From NCBI GenBank assembly GCA_035555855.1, contig DATMGD010000071.1, positions 243,661-307,660 of the forward strand: a DNA stretch of 64,000 nt. Direction: 5' to 3'. Numbering within the stretch: the stretch's first letter is position 1; every line of letters starts with the position of its first letter. Positions 52,304 through 61,118 of the stretch are shown here, piece by piece. A program made the translations under genes and the position numbers. The notes under the pieces were generated by a model, which was given only the letters and a program-made list of their open reading frames with translations, did no database searches and had not been told where the DNA came from. Source of the stretch: Palsa-892 sp035555855 (GTDB lineage: Bacteria > Pseudomonadota > Alphaproteobacteria > Rhizobiales > Xanthobacteraceae).

Positions 52304-52857
52304 GCCGGAATTCCAAGTGGATGTCAATATCGGCGGATCAACGAAGCCGTGGTGCGCACGTAATTCATATGTGCCGCGTGAGGCGGCAAAACGAACATAT
52401 CTTCGGGTAAGCAGAACCGGATATCCGTTAGCCGGCCAAGCCGTTTGATCTCTAAGGGAAATAGCCGGCGCCTCCGCGCGAGCCATGTATTGTCGGCGCA
52501 GCTGTCATAATCGCCCCCGCGTTAGTAAAGCGCAGGGCTCACATCAACAGCTTTTTCATGTTCGGCTCCCGTTCGCGGAGACACGAGAATCGTGGGGCTG
52601 GTTGCCGGCGCGCTAGTGTGGTTTCGAAACTGCTTGGAGGGGCGGCAAGTAAAATAATAGATCGCCGCTACTCAAACTATATCCCCGTTTAGCAGCCCGC
52701 ACCCCGAGCTAATCGCTACGCTGATAAGCGGCTCGCTTCCGCAATGCAGCACGCCAGGCTTGATCATGACATGACACTGGTTCAGTGATTGACGATAAGC
52801 TATTGAAATTCCGACAAAAGAAAACCGCGACTATTTGCACTCTCCGAGCCGCCGGCC
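52304..52857. other. Long intergenic region without a recognised gene
   Basis: This 554-nt stretch separates the divergent GntR gene and the hybrid kinase gene. I see no credible coding frame, tRNA, terminator or repeat in it; open frames here are short and lack family resemblance. It must contain the kinase promoter. It may hold a small RNA, but nothing in the sequence supports a specific one. Confidence 0.5.
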
Positions 52858-55206
52858 ATGACAGATACGAAAAGTCCCGTCTTTTGGAAGCGCATCATGA
52901 TGAAGCGATCCGCCATCGGAAAGGAAAACGAGCTCCTCCGCGCGACGCTCGAAAACATGAACCAGGGCGTCGCGATGTATGACGCCGACTATCGGCTCGT
53001 GACCTGGAACGAACGCTTCGTCGAATACCTCGACATGCCGGAGGAATTCCTTGGCACGGAAAAAACCTTCTACGATTATATCCGCTATCTCGGCGAACGC
53101 GGCGAGTTCGGCAAGAATGCCGACATCGAAGCCGAGCTAAAGAAGCGCGTCGCCGTGCTCGATACTTCGCATTCGTTCGAGCGCGTGCGCCCCGACGGAA
53201 CGGTGCTTGAAGTTCGCCGTGACCCGGTACCGGGCGGCGGCTTCATCGCAATCTACACCGACATCACCGCGCGCAAGCATGCCGAGCGGCAGCTTCGCGA
53301 GGATGAAGAGCGCTTCCGCGCAATCGATGCCGCATCTCCTGTCGGCCTCGTCATCGCTGACCGCGAGGACAAGACGATCCTTCATTTCAATCGCAGCTTC
53401 TGCGAGATCGTCGGCCGCGAACCAGGCGATATTCTCGGAAAATCCGCGACCGCTTTGTTCGACGATCCTACGAAAGGCGCGGCACTTGCTGCCATTCTCG
53501 GCGGCGAGCCTGGAGAGCGTTCGGAATTTCGCTTCGACCGGCTCAACAACGAATGCTGCGCGATGGTCTCGCTCGCCGAACTCGAATTTCATGCCAGAAA
53601 AGCCGTATGCGCGAGCTTCGTCGACATCACCGACCGTGTCCGCGCCGAGGAAGAGCTCAAGAAGGCGAAAGAATCTGCCGAATCCGCAAGCCGCGTAAAA
53701 TCCGCCTTCCTCGCCAATATGAGCCACGAACTGAGAACGCCGCTCAACGCCATCATCGGTTACAGCGAAATTCTCGTCGAGGACGCGAACGATCGCGGCG
53801 ACAGCGCGAGCATCTCTGACCTCAACAAGATCCAGTCCGCAGGCAAGCATCTGCTCGGCCTTATCAACGACATCCTCGATCTCTCCAAGATCGAGGCAGG
53901 CCGCATGGACGTCTATCTCGAGCAGGTCTTCCTCTCGAAGCTCGTCGATGAAGTGAAAACCATCGTCGAGCCGATGATGGGCAAAAACAACAATCGCTTC
54001 GTCATCGAATGCCCCGCCAAGATCGGCTCGCTCCGCACCGATCTCACCAAGCTCAAACAGAACCTCATCAATCTTCTCAGCAACGCCGCAAAATTCACCA
54101 AGGACGGCGAAGTGAAGCTCGCGCTGTCGCGCGAGAATGGCGAAGACGGCATCAAACGCATCCGCCTTACCGTCTCGGACACCGGCATCGGCATGACCGG
54201 CGAACAGATGTCGAAACTGTTCCAGTCGTTCACGCAGGCCGATTCCTCGACGACGCGAAACTTTGGCGGCACCGGTCTCGGCCTGACGATCACCAGGCAT
54301 TTTTGCACCATGCTGGGCGGCACGATCGACGTTGCGAGCAAGCCGGGGCAAGGATCGACCTTTACGATGGTCCTGCCCGACCGGGCGGCGAAGCCCGCCA
54401 CGCAGCAGCCAGCCGAGCTCCGGCTCGCGCACCGCGCCGACGGCGCGAAATCAATGAAAATCCTCGTCGTCGACGACGATCCGGCAGTCCACGAGGTGCT
54501 CTCCGCAACGCTCTCGCGCGAGGGCTATGACCTCCTTCACGCCTATGACGGCGACGAAGCGCTCAAGATGATGCGACAGTCGCAGCCCGACATCGTTACG
54601 CTCGACGTAATGATGCCGAAGATCGACGGCTGGTCGGTGCTCGGCATCATGAAATCGGAGCCCGCGCTGCAAAACATTCCGGTGATCATGCTCACGATCG
54701 TAGACGACCGGAACCTCGGTTTCTCGCTCGGCGCATCGGAGTTCATGACAAAACCGATCGACCGCGCGCGGCTTGTCGGCCTCATCAAGCAATTCACCCA
54801 CGTCAACGGGGCGACCGTTCTTGTCGTCGACGACGATCCCGACGTGCGTCTCATCATCCGTCAAGCGATCGAAGGCGTGGGCCTCGTCGCCGCCGAGGCA
54901 GTGAACGGCCGTGCGGCGCTCGACTGGCTTGACAAGAATCCCGCGCCCTCTCTCGTGCTGCTCGATCTCATGATGCCCGAGATCGACGGTTTCGAGTTTC
55001 TGGAACGGATGCGCAAGCGCGAGGACGGGCATGACGTTCCCGTGGTAGTGCTGACGGCGAAGGACCTCAGCGAGAAAGAGCGCATATTCCTGGCCGAGCG
55101 CACCATCCTCGTGCTCAGCAAGAGCGCACAGCCGATCGGCAGTATCGGCAATGCGCTCGCCGCGATCGCCGAACGAGGCGCCGCGAGAAAAACAGAACAA
55201 GCATAA
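52858..55206 (+). CDS. Hybrid sensor histidine kinase with two receiver domains
   Basis: A 782-residue cytoplasmic kinase; no membrane helix was seen. Two PAS-type sensor segments (about 25-140 and 150-265) precede a HisKA domain with the phosphoacceptor His290 (NMSHELRTPLNAIIGYSEIL), then an ATPase domain with N box LKQNLINLLSNAAKFT, G1 DTGIGM and G2 GTGLGLTI. Two receivers follow: one from about 533 with Asp583 (VTLDVMMP), one from about 655 with Asp703 (VLLDLMMP). Position directly before a lone response regulator and a receiver-cyclase suggests a phosphorelay feeding both. The first PAS region resembles the PAS-7 type seen in rhizobial kinases. ATG 52858 has a poor ribosome site; Met14 or Met15 are alternatives. 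Confidence 0.9.
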   Translation: MTDTKSPVFWKRIMMKRSAIGKENELLRATLENMNQGVAMYDADYRLVTWNERFVEYLDMPEEFLGTEKTFYDYIRYLGERGEFGKNADIEAELKKRVAVLDTSHSFERVRPDGTVLEVRRDPVPGGGFIAIYTDITARKHAERQLREDEERFRAIDAASPVGLVIADREDKTILHFNRSFCEIVGREPGDILGKSATALFDDPTKGAALAAILGGEPGERSEFRFDRLNNECCAMVSLAELEFHARKAVCASFVDITDRVRAEEELKKAKESAESASRVKSAFLANMSHELRTPLNAIIGYSEILVEDANDRGDSASISDLNKIQSAGKHLLGLINDILDLSKIEAGRMDVYLEQVFLSKLVDEVKTIVEPMMGKNNNRFVIECPAKIGSLRTDLTKLKQNLINLLSNAAKFTKDGEVKLALSRENGEDGIKRIRLTVSDTGIGMTGEQMSKLFQSFTQADSSTTRNFGGTGLGLTITRHFCTMLGGTIDVASKPGQGSTFTMVLPDRAAKPATQQPAELRLAHRADGAKSMKILVVDDDPAVHEVLSATLSREGYDLLHAYDGDEALKMMRQSQPDIVTLDVMMPKIDGWSVLGIMKSEPALQNIPVIMLTIVDDRNLGFSLGASEFMTKPIDRARLVGLIKQFTHVNGATVLVVDDDPDVRLIIRQAIEGVGLVAAEAVNGRAALDWLDKNPAPSLVLLDLMMPEIDGFEFLERMRKREDGHDVPVVVLTAKDLSEKERIFLAERTILVLSKSAQPIGSIGNALAAIAERGAARKTEQA

Positions 55207-55223
55207 AAATCGGGGAGTTTGAG

Positions 55224-55598
55224 ATGCCGAAAATTCTGATTGTCGAGGACAACGAAATGAACCGCGACATGCTTTCGCGGCGGCTCGCGCGGCAGGGCTT
55301 CGAGATCGCGTTCGCCCTCGACGGTAAGCAGGGCGTCGAGAAGGCCCTGAGCGAAATGCCCGATCTCATTCTCATGGACATGAGCCTTCCCGTCATGAAC
55401 GGCTGGGAAGCAACCGAGAAAGTGAAGTCGAACCCGGCGACGAATGGAATTCCGGTGATCGCCCTCACGGCGCATGCGATGGCCGAGGACAGGGAAAAAT
55501 GCATCGCCGCGGGCTGCAACGATTTCGACACCAAGCCCGTCGATCTCCCCCGCCTTCTTGAGAAGATCAAGGTATTGCTCGCCGCGAAGACAGGTTGA
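55224..55598 (+). CDS. Single-domain response regulator (CheY/DivK-like)
   Basis: A 124-residue receiver with the acidic pair Glu8/Asp9 (ILIVEDNEMNRDML), phosphoacceptor Asp52 (LILMDMSLPVMNGW), the switch Thr in PVIALTAHAM and the conserved Lys in FDTKPVDLPRLL. With no output domain, it should act as a phosphate shuttle or by protein contact, like DivK or CheY. It begins 17 nt after the hybrid kinase and 10 nt before the cyclase gene, so all three are one operon. A GGGGAG site precedes the ATG. Confidence 0.92.
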   Translation: MPKILIVEDNEMNRDMLSRRLARQGFEIAFALDGKQGVEKALSEMPDLILMDMSLPVMNGWEATEKVKSNPATNGIPVIALTAHAMAEDREKCIAAGCNDFDTKPVDLPRLLEKIKVLLAAKTG

Positions 55599-55608
55599 AG
55601 GAAGCGAA

Positions 55609-57177
55609 ATGACCGCCGGGATCGACGACGGGGAAGAACAGCGGATTCAACGCGCGCTCCTCGCCCATCTGCGGCAGGAATTCATGGCGCCCGCCTCCTC
55701 GATTGCGGGCTATGCTGAAATCCTGATCGAGGAAGCACGCGAGCAGACGCTCGATACTTATCTTCCCGATCTTGAACGCATCGCGGTAGCCGGACGCTCG
55801 CTGCAATCGCTGCTCCGCTCCGTTCTCACCCATGACGACACGAAAGAGAAAACGGTATTCAACCGCGCCGAGCTTCGGCACGATCTCCGCACCCCGATCA
55901 ATGCCATCAAAGGTTATGGCGAAATGCTTGCCGAGGACGCCGAAAGCGACGGCCATGCCGGGCTCCTCGCCGATCTCAAAAAGCTCCTGTCAGCCGCCGA
56001 CGGGATGCTGAAACGGATCGATGCGCTCGTGGATTTTCGCGAACAGCCGGGCACTAACAGTGTATCGCCCGGCGCGATCGAAGCTGCCCGTACCATCCGC
56101 TCGGTTGCATTCGGCCATGTTCGTAGCGAGATCAAGGGCCATATTCTGATCGTAGACGACAATGCCTCCAACCGCGATCTTTTGAGCCGTCAACTCGTCC
56201 GCGCGGGCCACACGCCGGTCGAGGCGGACGGTGGCCGATCGGCGCTAGCAAAGGTCGGCGCGGAGAAATTCGACCTGATCCTCCTCGACCTCATCATGCC
56301 GGAAATCAGCGGCTACGACGTGCTGCACCGTCTCAAGGAAGAAGCCGAAACCCGCGACATCCCAGTCATCATGATGTCGGCGCTCGACGACATCGACAGT
56401 GCGATCCGTTGCATCGAAGCAGGTGCTGTCGATTTTCTCGCAAAGCCCGTCGACGGCACTCTCCTGCATGCCCGGATCGGCGCGAGCCTTGAAAATAAGG
56501 CCCTGCGCGACCGCGAAAAGGACATGCTGATGGAAATTCAGCAGGAAAAGGCGCGCTACGAGGACTTACTGCTCTCGATCCTGCCGCGCTCGATCGTCGA
56601 TCGCATCAACAACGGCGAGCAGATGATCGCCGACCATGTCGACGCGGTGACAATCCTGTTCGCCGACATTGTCGACTTCACGCCGATGGCAAACCGCCAG
56701 TCGGCAGCCGAACTCGTGCGTTTCCTGAACTCGATCTTCTCCGCCTTCGACGCACTTGCCGAGCAACTGGGCGGCGAGAAGATCAAGACCATCGGCGACG
56801 CCTATATGGCGGCCTTTGGCCTGCCCGACCCGCGCTCCGACCATGCCGAGGCGGCGGCAAACCTTGCACTAGCGATGCTCGAAGAAGCGCGCCGTTTTCG
56901 CGACGAGGATGGAGCGCCCGTCAATCTACGGATCGGGTTACATACGGGTTCGGCTATCGCCGGCGTGATCGGTCAGCGCAAATTCTCGTTCGACGTCTGG
57001 GGCAACACCGTGAATATCGCGAGCCGCATGGAATCGCACGGCGAGCCAGGCAAGGTGCATATCAGCGAGAGCGTTGCGAAGGCTCTTGCCGGCAGGTTTT
57101 CTCTCGTGGAGCGCGGCCTGATCGACGTGAAAGGTACTGCGGGGATGCAGACCTACTTCCTCGGCAAGCCGCTCTGA
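55609..57177 (+). CDS. Class III adenylate cyclase with receiver and tandem HisKA-like segments
   Basis: A 522-residue protein. Segment 1 (about 12-70) resembles a HisKA dimerisation helix but has Gln23 where the phosphohistidine belongs (RQEFMAP-ASSIAGYAEIL). Segment 2 (about 85-145) retains His91 in LRHDLRTPINAIKGYGEML. No ATPase domain follows. A receiver with Asp183/Asp184, phosphoacceptor Asp227 (LILLDLIMPEISGYD) and Lys279 occupies about 178-295, then a helical linker to a class III cyclase domain with metal Asp353 and Asp397, purine-specifying Lys393 and Asp462, and transition-state Asn469/Arg473. These residues indicate cAMP rather than cGMP. It is coded directly after the response regulator, with a GGAAG site. 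Confidence 0.88.
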   Translation: MTAGIDDGEEQRIQRALLAHLRQEFMAPASSIAGYAEILIEEAREQTLDTYLPDLERIAVAGRSLQSLLRSVLTHDDTKEKTVFNRAELRHDLRTPINAIKGYGEMLAEDAESDGHAGLLADLKKLLSAADGMLKRIDALVDFREQPGTNSVSPGAIEAARTIRSVAFGHVRSEIKGHILIVDDNASNRDLLSRQLVRAGHTPVEADGGRSALAKVGAEKFDLILLDLIMPEISGYDVLHRLKEEAETRDIPVIMMSALDDIDSAIRCIEAGAVDFLAKPVDGTLLHARIGASLENKALRDREKDMLMEIQQEKARYEDLLLSILPRSIVDRINNGEQMIADHVDAVTILFADIVDFTPMANRQSAAELVRFLNSIFSAFDALAEQLGGEKIKTIGDAYMAAFGLPDPRSDHAEAAANLALAMLEEARRFRDEDGAPVNLRIGLHTGSAIAGVIGQRKFSFDVWGNTVNIASRMESHGEPGKVHISESVAKALAGRFSLVERGLIDVKGTAGMQTYFLGKPL

Positions 57178-57231
57178 GCCGACGAGTCTTGGCGTCCATC
57201 TACCGATGATGGCTTGCCGCACAGAAACACC

Positions 57232-58086
57232 CTATTTCTCGTTACGAACTCTTCCTTTCAGCCAGGATTTTTGCTTCACCCTTTTCACGAGATTCTGATC
57301 GACATACGGCGTGATCATTTTTTTGACCGCGTAGTCGACTTGAAAATATTCTGCCTCACATCGCTCGGCGCGATTTTTAGGAAGCCAGCCCTTGTCGAGG
57401 ACGTCCGAAAAATTCTTCGGGTCCTCTCCGTAAGCCATGCAGAGATAAGTAAAGAAGCGTTGAGCCGGGTGACCATGTTCATCCGCATACTGACCGAGGT
57501 CAGTGATCCGCGCCGATTGCGCATCACGCCCATACATATAAGCAACACCGCCGATGAGACGACGCGCTTCTTTCGCGTTGAATTTCAGCATGATGTAGGC
57601 AGCAAACTGGTCGGCCGCATCTTCTTCGTGTCCAAAGATCGGGACTTCAAGGAGATCGAACACTGCATGACCCGATTCATGTAGAAAAATTTCTGTGACC
57701 GGTCCCAGAAAAGCGTCCTCCTGCGTGATCCCGGCGGGAGTTGTTTCCTTCGGCCGATCGTCGTGATTTTTCTGAATGAGGTCATAACAAACAGTCACGG
57801 TGTATTCGTCAGGATCGTACCAGGCATTTAACTCACCGTCGCAGCCTCTGAGTTCAAGCTTGAGAGGGCGCGGCAACCGGATAACGCTCAGAAGATCGCG
57901 GAACTTCTCCAGCACCTGTTTCTTTTTCAGAAAATCAGCGACTTCGCGATGCACGGGATTCGTCGGCTCCTGATAAGAAATCCGTATCTGGTTCGGCTTC
58001 AACTTCTTTACATCAAGAGCGGAAGCCCGCCCTGGCATCAATGTGATGCACAGGGCGGCCGCTACCAGGAGATGGATGCGCTTCAT
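57232..58086 (-). CDS. Secreted DUF4344 metallopeptidase-like protein
   Basis: A 284-residue protein. Residues 1-23 (MKRIHLLVAAALCITLMPGRASA) are a signal peptide. A zinc-peptidase-like motif HESGHAVFDLLEVP is followed by FGHEEDAADQFAAYIML, an arrangement typical of DUF4344 peptidases, in which the His residues and a downstream Glu would bind zinc. Substrate is unknown. It ends 54 nt from the convergent adenylate cyclase gene, and follows the DUF3300 gene by 12 nt on the same strand, so these two may be co-transcribed. Confidence 0.8.
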   Translation of the reverse strand: MKRIHLLVAAALCITLMPGRASALDVKKLKPNQIRISYQEPTNPVHREVADFLKKKQVLEKFRDLLSVIRLPRPLKLELRGCDGELNAWYDPDEYTVTVCYDLIQKNHDDRPKETTPAGITQEDAFLGPVTEIFLHESGHAVFDLLEVPIFGHEEDAADQFAAYIMLKFNAKEARRLIGGVAYMYGRDAQSARITDLGQYADEHGHPAQRFFTYLCMAYGEDPKNFSDVLDKGWLPKNRAERCEAEYFQVDYAVKKMITPYVDQNLVKRVKQKSWLKGRVRNEK

Positions 58087-58098
58087 AACTTCGCTCCG

Positions 58099-59334
58099 TT
58101 ATTGCTTTTGTTGTTCTTTTTGCTGTTGTTGCTTCGGTTGCTGATAACTGCCGTTGTGACGACGTCGGTGACCTCCACCGCGACGGGCACCACCTCCTCC
58201 GCGATGAATTCCGCCACCCGAACGGCCCACATGTCCACCACCGCCTCCGCGGTTGATGTTCGGCCGGCTGCCCGCATGCCTGCCTGCATCGCGGCGCTGA
58301 TGCGAGCCACTCCCTGCTTTCTTGCCGCCACCGCCCGCCTTTGTGCTCTTTCCGCTCTTTTTGGTCTGGCCGGAAAGATTGCGCGCCTCGCCACCCTTAC
58401 CACGGTTATTTGGGTTCAGGACCTGCTTGCCATCCTTGCCGCGAAAATCGAAATTACGGTTAGCGTTGCCGCCTTTCGAGAATTGCTTCGCGACATTGGC
58501 ATTATTGTAGTTCACGCCATGGCGATGATCGGGATTGTGCCGCCAGTTATTGTTATTGATGTTGTTGACGTTGATCTGACGATTGAAGTTGATGTTGTTG
58601 TTGCCCCAACCGAAGCTCCCACCCCACCAGTGATCGTGCGTGGCCCAGGCTCCGATTGCAAAACCAGCGCCGAAGGCAAGGCCGGTCGCGATTACGCCGC
58701 CTGCAATGTAGCCGGGATAACCAAAGTAATAAGGCGGATAAGCGGGATACGACCACGCTCCGTACACCACAGCCGGATCGTAATAAGGAACATACACTAC
58801 ATCCGGCTGCGCCGGTTCGATGACAATATACTCGCGATTGGATTCCCGCGTTTTCTTGACGGTCTGCTGCGTAGTTGTCTGCAGTTTTCCGTTAGCGTCA
58901 GCCTTGCTGCGCAGCCGCTGAATTGCATCCATCACATCGGCCTGCTGCGCGAGCACCGCGTCGCCGAGCTTTTGCGTCCAATCGAGCTTTGAGCTCATGG
59001 TCGTGAGTACATCGGGTGTCGCCGCCAATGACTTCACACTGTCGTCCCAGCGCTGTTGATCGGCGGCTTGTTTGAGCGCATCCCCTTTGAGCGATTTATT
59101 ACTCTCAACCCACCTCGCAGCTTCGACGACCTCCAGCGGATAAGTCGATGCCATCAAAATTTCCGAGACCAGTGGGTCTGGATAAAGCGCGATGGGGGCG
59201 ACCAATTGATCGAGTTCACCTGCGCTCAACAGCTTGTCCTGTGAAGGAACTGTACCCTGTGCCCAAGCATTGCTTCCCGGCATGGTCGAGAGAAGAGCCG
59301 CAAACAACAATAAGAAACTGCATATCCGTTTCAT
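58099..59334 (-). CDS. Secreted DUF3300 domain protein with low-complexity C-terminus
   Basis: A 411-residue protein with a signal peptide (MKRICSFLLLFAALLSTMPGSNAWA). The DUF3300 domain is recognised by LVAPIALYPDPLVSEILMASTYPLEVVEAARW, SLAATPDVLTTMSSKLDWTQKLGDAVLAQ, and EPAQPDVVYVPYYDPAVVYGAW, followed by Tyr/Pro/Gly-rich sequence and a helix (GVIATGLAFGAGFAIGAWA). The last 170 residues are dominated by Asn, Gly, His and Arg and end in a poly-Gln tract. Function of the family is unknown; it is secreted or envelope-bound. Two ATGs (59340, 59334) are possible; the second has better spacing to a GAGGAG site. Confidence 0.82.
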   Translation of the reverse strand: MKRICSFLLLFAALLSTMPGSNAWAQGTVPSQDKLLSAGELDQLVAPIALYPDPLVSEILMASTYPLEVVEAARWVESNKSLKGDALKQAADQQRWDDSVKSLAATPDVLTTMSSKLDWTQKLGDAVLAQQADVMDAIQRLRSKADANGKLQTTTQQTVKKTRESNREYIVIEPAQPDVVYVPYYDPAVVYGAWSYPAYPPYYFGYPGYIAGGVIATGLAFGAGFAIGAWATHDHWWGGSFGWGNNNINFNRQINVNNINNNNWRHNPDHRHGVNYNNANVAKQFSKGGNANRNFDFRGKDGKQVLNPNNRGKGGEARNLSGQTKKSGKSTKAGGGGKKAGSGSHQRRDAGRHAGSRPNINRGGGGGHVGRSGGGIHRGGGGARRGGGHRRRHNGSYQQPKQQQQKEQQKQ

Positions 59335-59349
59335 TGTCATTCTCCTCAG

Positions 59350-59383
59350 CGTTTGGTCCGGAACGGTGGCACCGCTCCAAACG
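59350..59383 (-). promoter_or_regulatory. Hairpin in the leader of the DUF3300 gene
   Basis: CGTTTGG and CCAAACG form a perfect 7-bp outer stem, with a 4-bp inner stem (CGGT-GCC-ACCG) between them on the minus strand. It ends 9 nt before the ribosome site of the DUF3300 gene and just after the stop codon of a coding-like remnant. It could be a weak terminator for upstream transcription or a translation control element; there is no T run. Confidence 0.4.
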
Positions 59384-59387
59384 AGTG

Positions 59388-59627
59388 TTATTTTTGCTCC
59401 GGAAACACTTTCCCCCAATCGTTCTTCATATCGACAACGGTCCGCTCACGGCGCTTAGCTTCATCAAGCGCCTTATCGAGTTTTCCGATCTTGGATTACG
59501 GTCGTAGGCGTCCGACCAGAAGCGCCGCTGCACATCCATCGTAAGTCGTACAATAGATGCCCGGGGCAATCATCAGCACAGCGAGAGTGAGCGCGAGCCA
59601 TGTCGATGCGGGATGGCTCGCGGGCGG
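59388..59627 (-). pseudogene. Possible degraded small gene between the formylglycine-generating enzyme and DUF3300 genes
   Basis: Directly after the upstream enzyme's stop, one minus-strand frame reads a hydrophobic stretch (WLALTLAVLMIAPGIY) that ends in a TAA at 59496-59498. The same frame then continues as KLDKALDEAKRRERTVVDM followed by DWGKVFPEQK and a TAA at 59388-59390. The two parts together look like a small membrane protein with a charged tail, interrupted by a nonsense codon. No convincing start codon or family match was recognised. Alternative frames also give protein-like strings here, so this is only a suggestion. Confidence 0.25.
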
Positions 59628-60614
59628 TCATGGTGCGCGCTCTCGAAGCACGCAGCGGAAACCGACATGACTCGTCGAGGTATCGACGGGCTGTGCGTGG
59701 CGCGCGGCCGGCCGATAGCGCCGGCAGTAATTCGGCGCGCATAGATGCGAACCGCCTTTCAGCACCTTGCGCGGAATTTTGATCTCGGGCTGACAGGCGT
59801 CGTAACTATCCTGCTCAAGGCCGCCGCGCGGATTCTCTGGAATGCAGCAGGCCTTCTTCGCGTCTTCGGTGTGTTTCTCCGTGTACCAGTCAGCAGTCCA
59901 TTCCCAGGTATTGCCGATCATGTCGTAGACGCCGTAACCGTTCGACGGGAATGCCGTCACAGGTGATGTGCGCGCAAAACCGTCGGCTTCGAGGTTCTCG
60001 AACGGGAACGAGCCCTGCCATGTGTTGGCGAAATGCTTGCCGCCCGGCGTGAACTCGTCGCCCCACGCAAACTCCGCACCGTCAAGGCCGCCACGCGCAG
60101 CAAACTCCCACTCGGCTTCGGTCGGCAATTCCTTGCCGGCCCATTTCGCATAGGCCTCAGCATCTTGATAAGCGATGTGCACAACCGGATGATCATCCAT
60201 ACCGCTAACCGAACTGCGTGGACCGTAAGGCCGTTTCCAATTCGCGCCGGGCTTGAAATTCCACCACTGGCTCCAGTTGCGAAGATCAACCGGATGGTTC
60301 GGCGGCGTGAACACGAGTGAAGCCGCCTTCATCATTTCCGGCAACGCACCCGGATAATCTTTCGGGTCGGGCGCGATCTCGGCGAAGGTTGTGTAGCCCG
60401 TCTCGTTGACGAACTTACGAAACTGCCGATTGGTGACCGGCGTCCTGTCGATCCAGAAGGAAGCAATACTGACCCGATGGACTGGAGCTTCTTCAGGATA
60501 GTGCTTATCTGATCCCATGCGGAACGTGCCGCCGGGGATTTGCACCATGGAGTCAGTATAAGGAATACCTTCCTTGCTCGATATGGAAACTGTACGCAAG
60601 CCGGCCTCTGTCAT
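59628..60614 (-). CDS. Formylglycine-generating enzyme homologue (SUMF1 family)
   Basis: A 328-residue protein. The N-terminal MVQIPGGTFRMGSDKHYPEEAPVHRVSIASFWIDRTPVTNRQF and the C-terminal WEWTADWY and KGGSHLCAPNYCRRYRPAARHAQ segments are those of true formylglycine-generating enzymes. Cys292 and Cys297 match the copper-binding cysteine pair, and the ending GFRC is conserved. It would oxidise a Cys in a CxPxR motif of a sulfatase to formylglycine. No sulfatase gene is in the window, so its target is elsewhere. No signal peptide was seen, as expected for bacterial enzymes. Upstream is a 162-nt gap. Confidence 0.9.
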   Translation of the reverse strand: MTEAGLRTVSISSKEGIPYTDSMVQIPGGTFRMGSDKHYPEEAPVHRVSIASFWIDRTPVTNRQFRKFVNETGYTTFAEIAPDPKDYPGALPEMMKAASLVFTPPNHPVDLRNWSQWWNFKPGANWKRPYGPRSSVSGMDDHPVVHIAYQDAEAYAKWAGKELPTEAEWEFAARGGLDGAEFAWGDEFTPGGKHFANTWQGSFPFENLEADGFARTSPVTAFPSNGYGVYDMIGNTWEWTADWYTEKHTEDAKKACCIPENPRGGLEQDSYDACQPEIKIPRKVLKGGSHLCAPNYCRRYRPAARHAQPVDTSTSHVGFRCVLRERAP

Positions 60615-60776
60615 TCTTCAAGCGTAGCCGTATGAGTAAAGAACGCAAAGATCCCGAATGTGACAACCTGAATCTGCTCCAGAGGAATTCATTCAAAGGC
60701 TGTCATTCGCTGTCGCGATAGTGGGCAGCGGGTTTAACAGCGCAACTAATAGCTGCCAATATATTTTGCACTTCAG

Positions 60777-60986
60777 TCATTCGCTTTTTAAATAAAGGTC
60801 ACCAATACTAAACAGGCGCTGCGCCCGTTCAATTACTTCGGGAATATGAAAGCCAGGAGACAAGTACACCGCTCCAGCGCCGCTGCTCTCAGGATAAGAT
60901 AGCTGCTCTCTAACTTCGCGATCCGCAGCTCTGATTAATTGAAGATCAATTCCATTTTTTACGAATAGCCGACAGGCCGTCGCCAC
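60777..60986 (-). CDS. Small hypothetical protein or gene remnant
   Basis: A 69-codon frame starting at GTG (MATACRLFVKNG...) without a clear ribosome site. The sequence DLQLIRAADREVREQL and SPGFHIPEVIERAQRLFSIGDLYLKSE reads as helical protein, but no family is recognised. An in-frame stop lies just upstream of the GTG, so nothing longer is possible. It is 132 nt from the PHA synthase stop. It may be a decayed gene fragment. Confidence 0.25.
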   Translation of the reverse strand: MATACRLFVKNGIDLQLIRAADREVREQLSYPESSGAGAVYLSPGFHIPEVIERAQRLFSIGDLYLKSE

Positions 60987-61118
60987 TACTTAGAGCGGTC
61001 ATCATGAATACTTGTCGCACGCACCGCAAGATCAGGCTCTCATCCCAACTCAACTAGTACAGGCCTGAAGTCTAAGCATTAATCGCTGGAGCCGCCTAAT
61101 TTCCCAATATATGAATGT

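Noticed and set aside
52304..52857. A protein gene or small RNA in the long kinase upstream region
   Set aside because: Frames present are short, lack family resemblance or start sites, and no terminator-like hairpin marks an RNA end.
60700..60716. CTGTCAT-TCG-CTGTCGC, which resembles a Pho box
   Set aside because: The half-sites are 10 bp apart, not 11, and no start of a likely phosphate gene follows.
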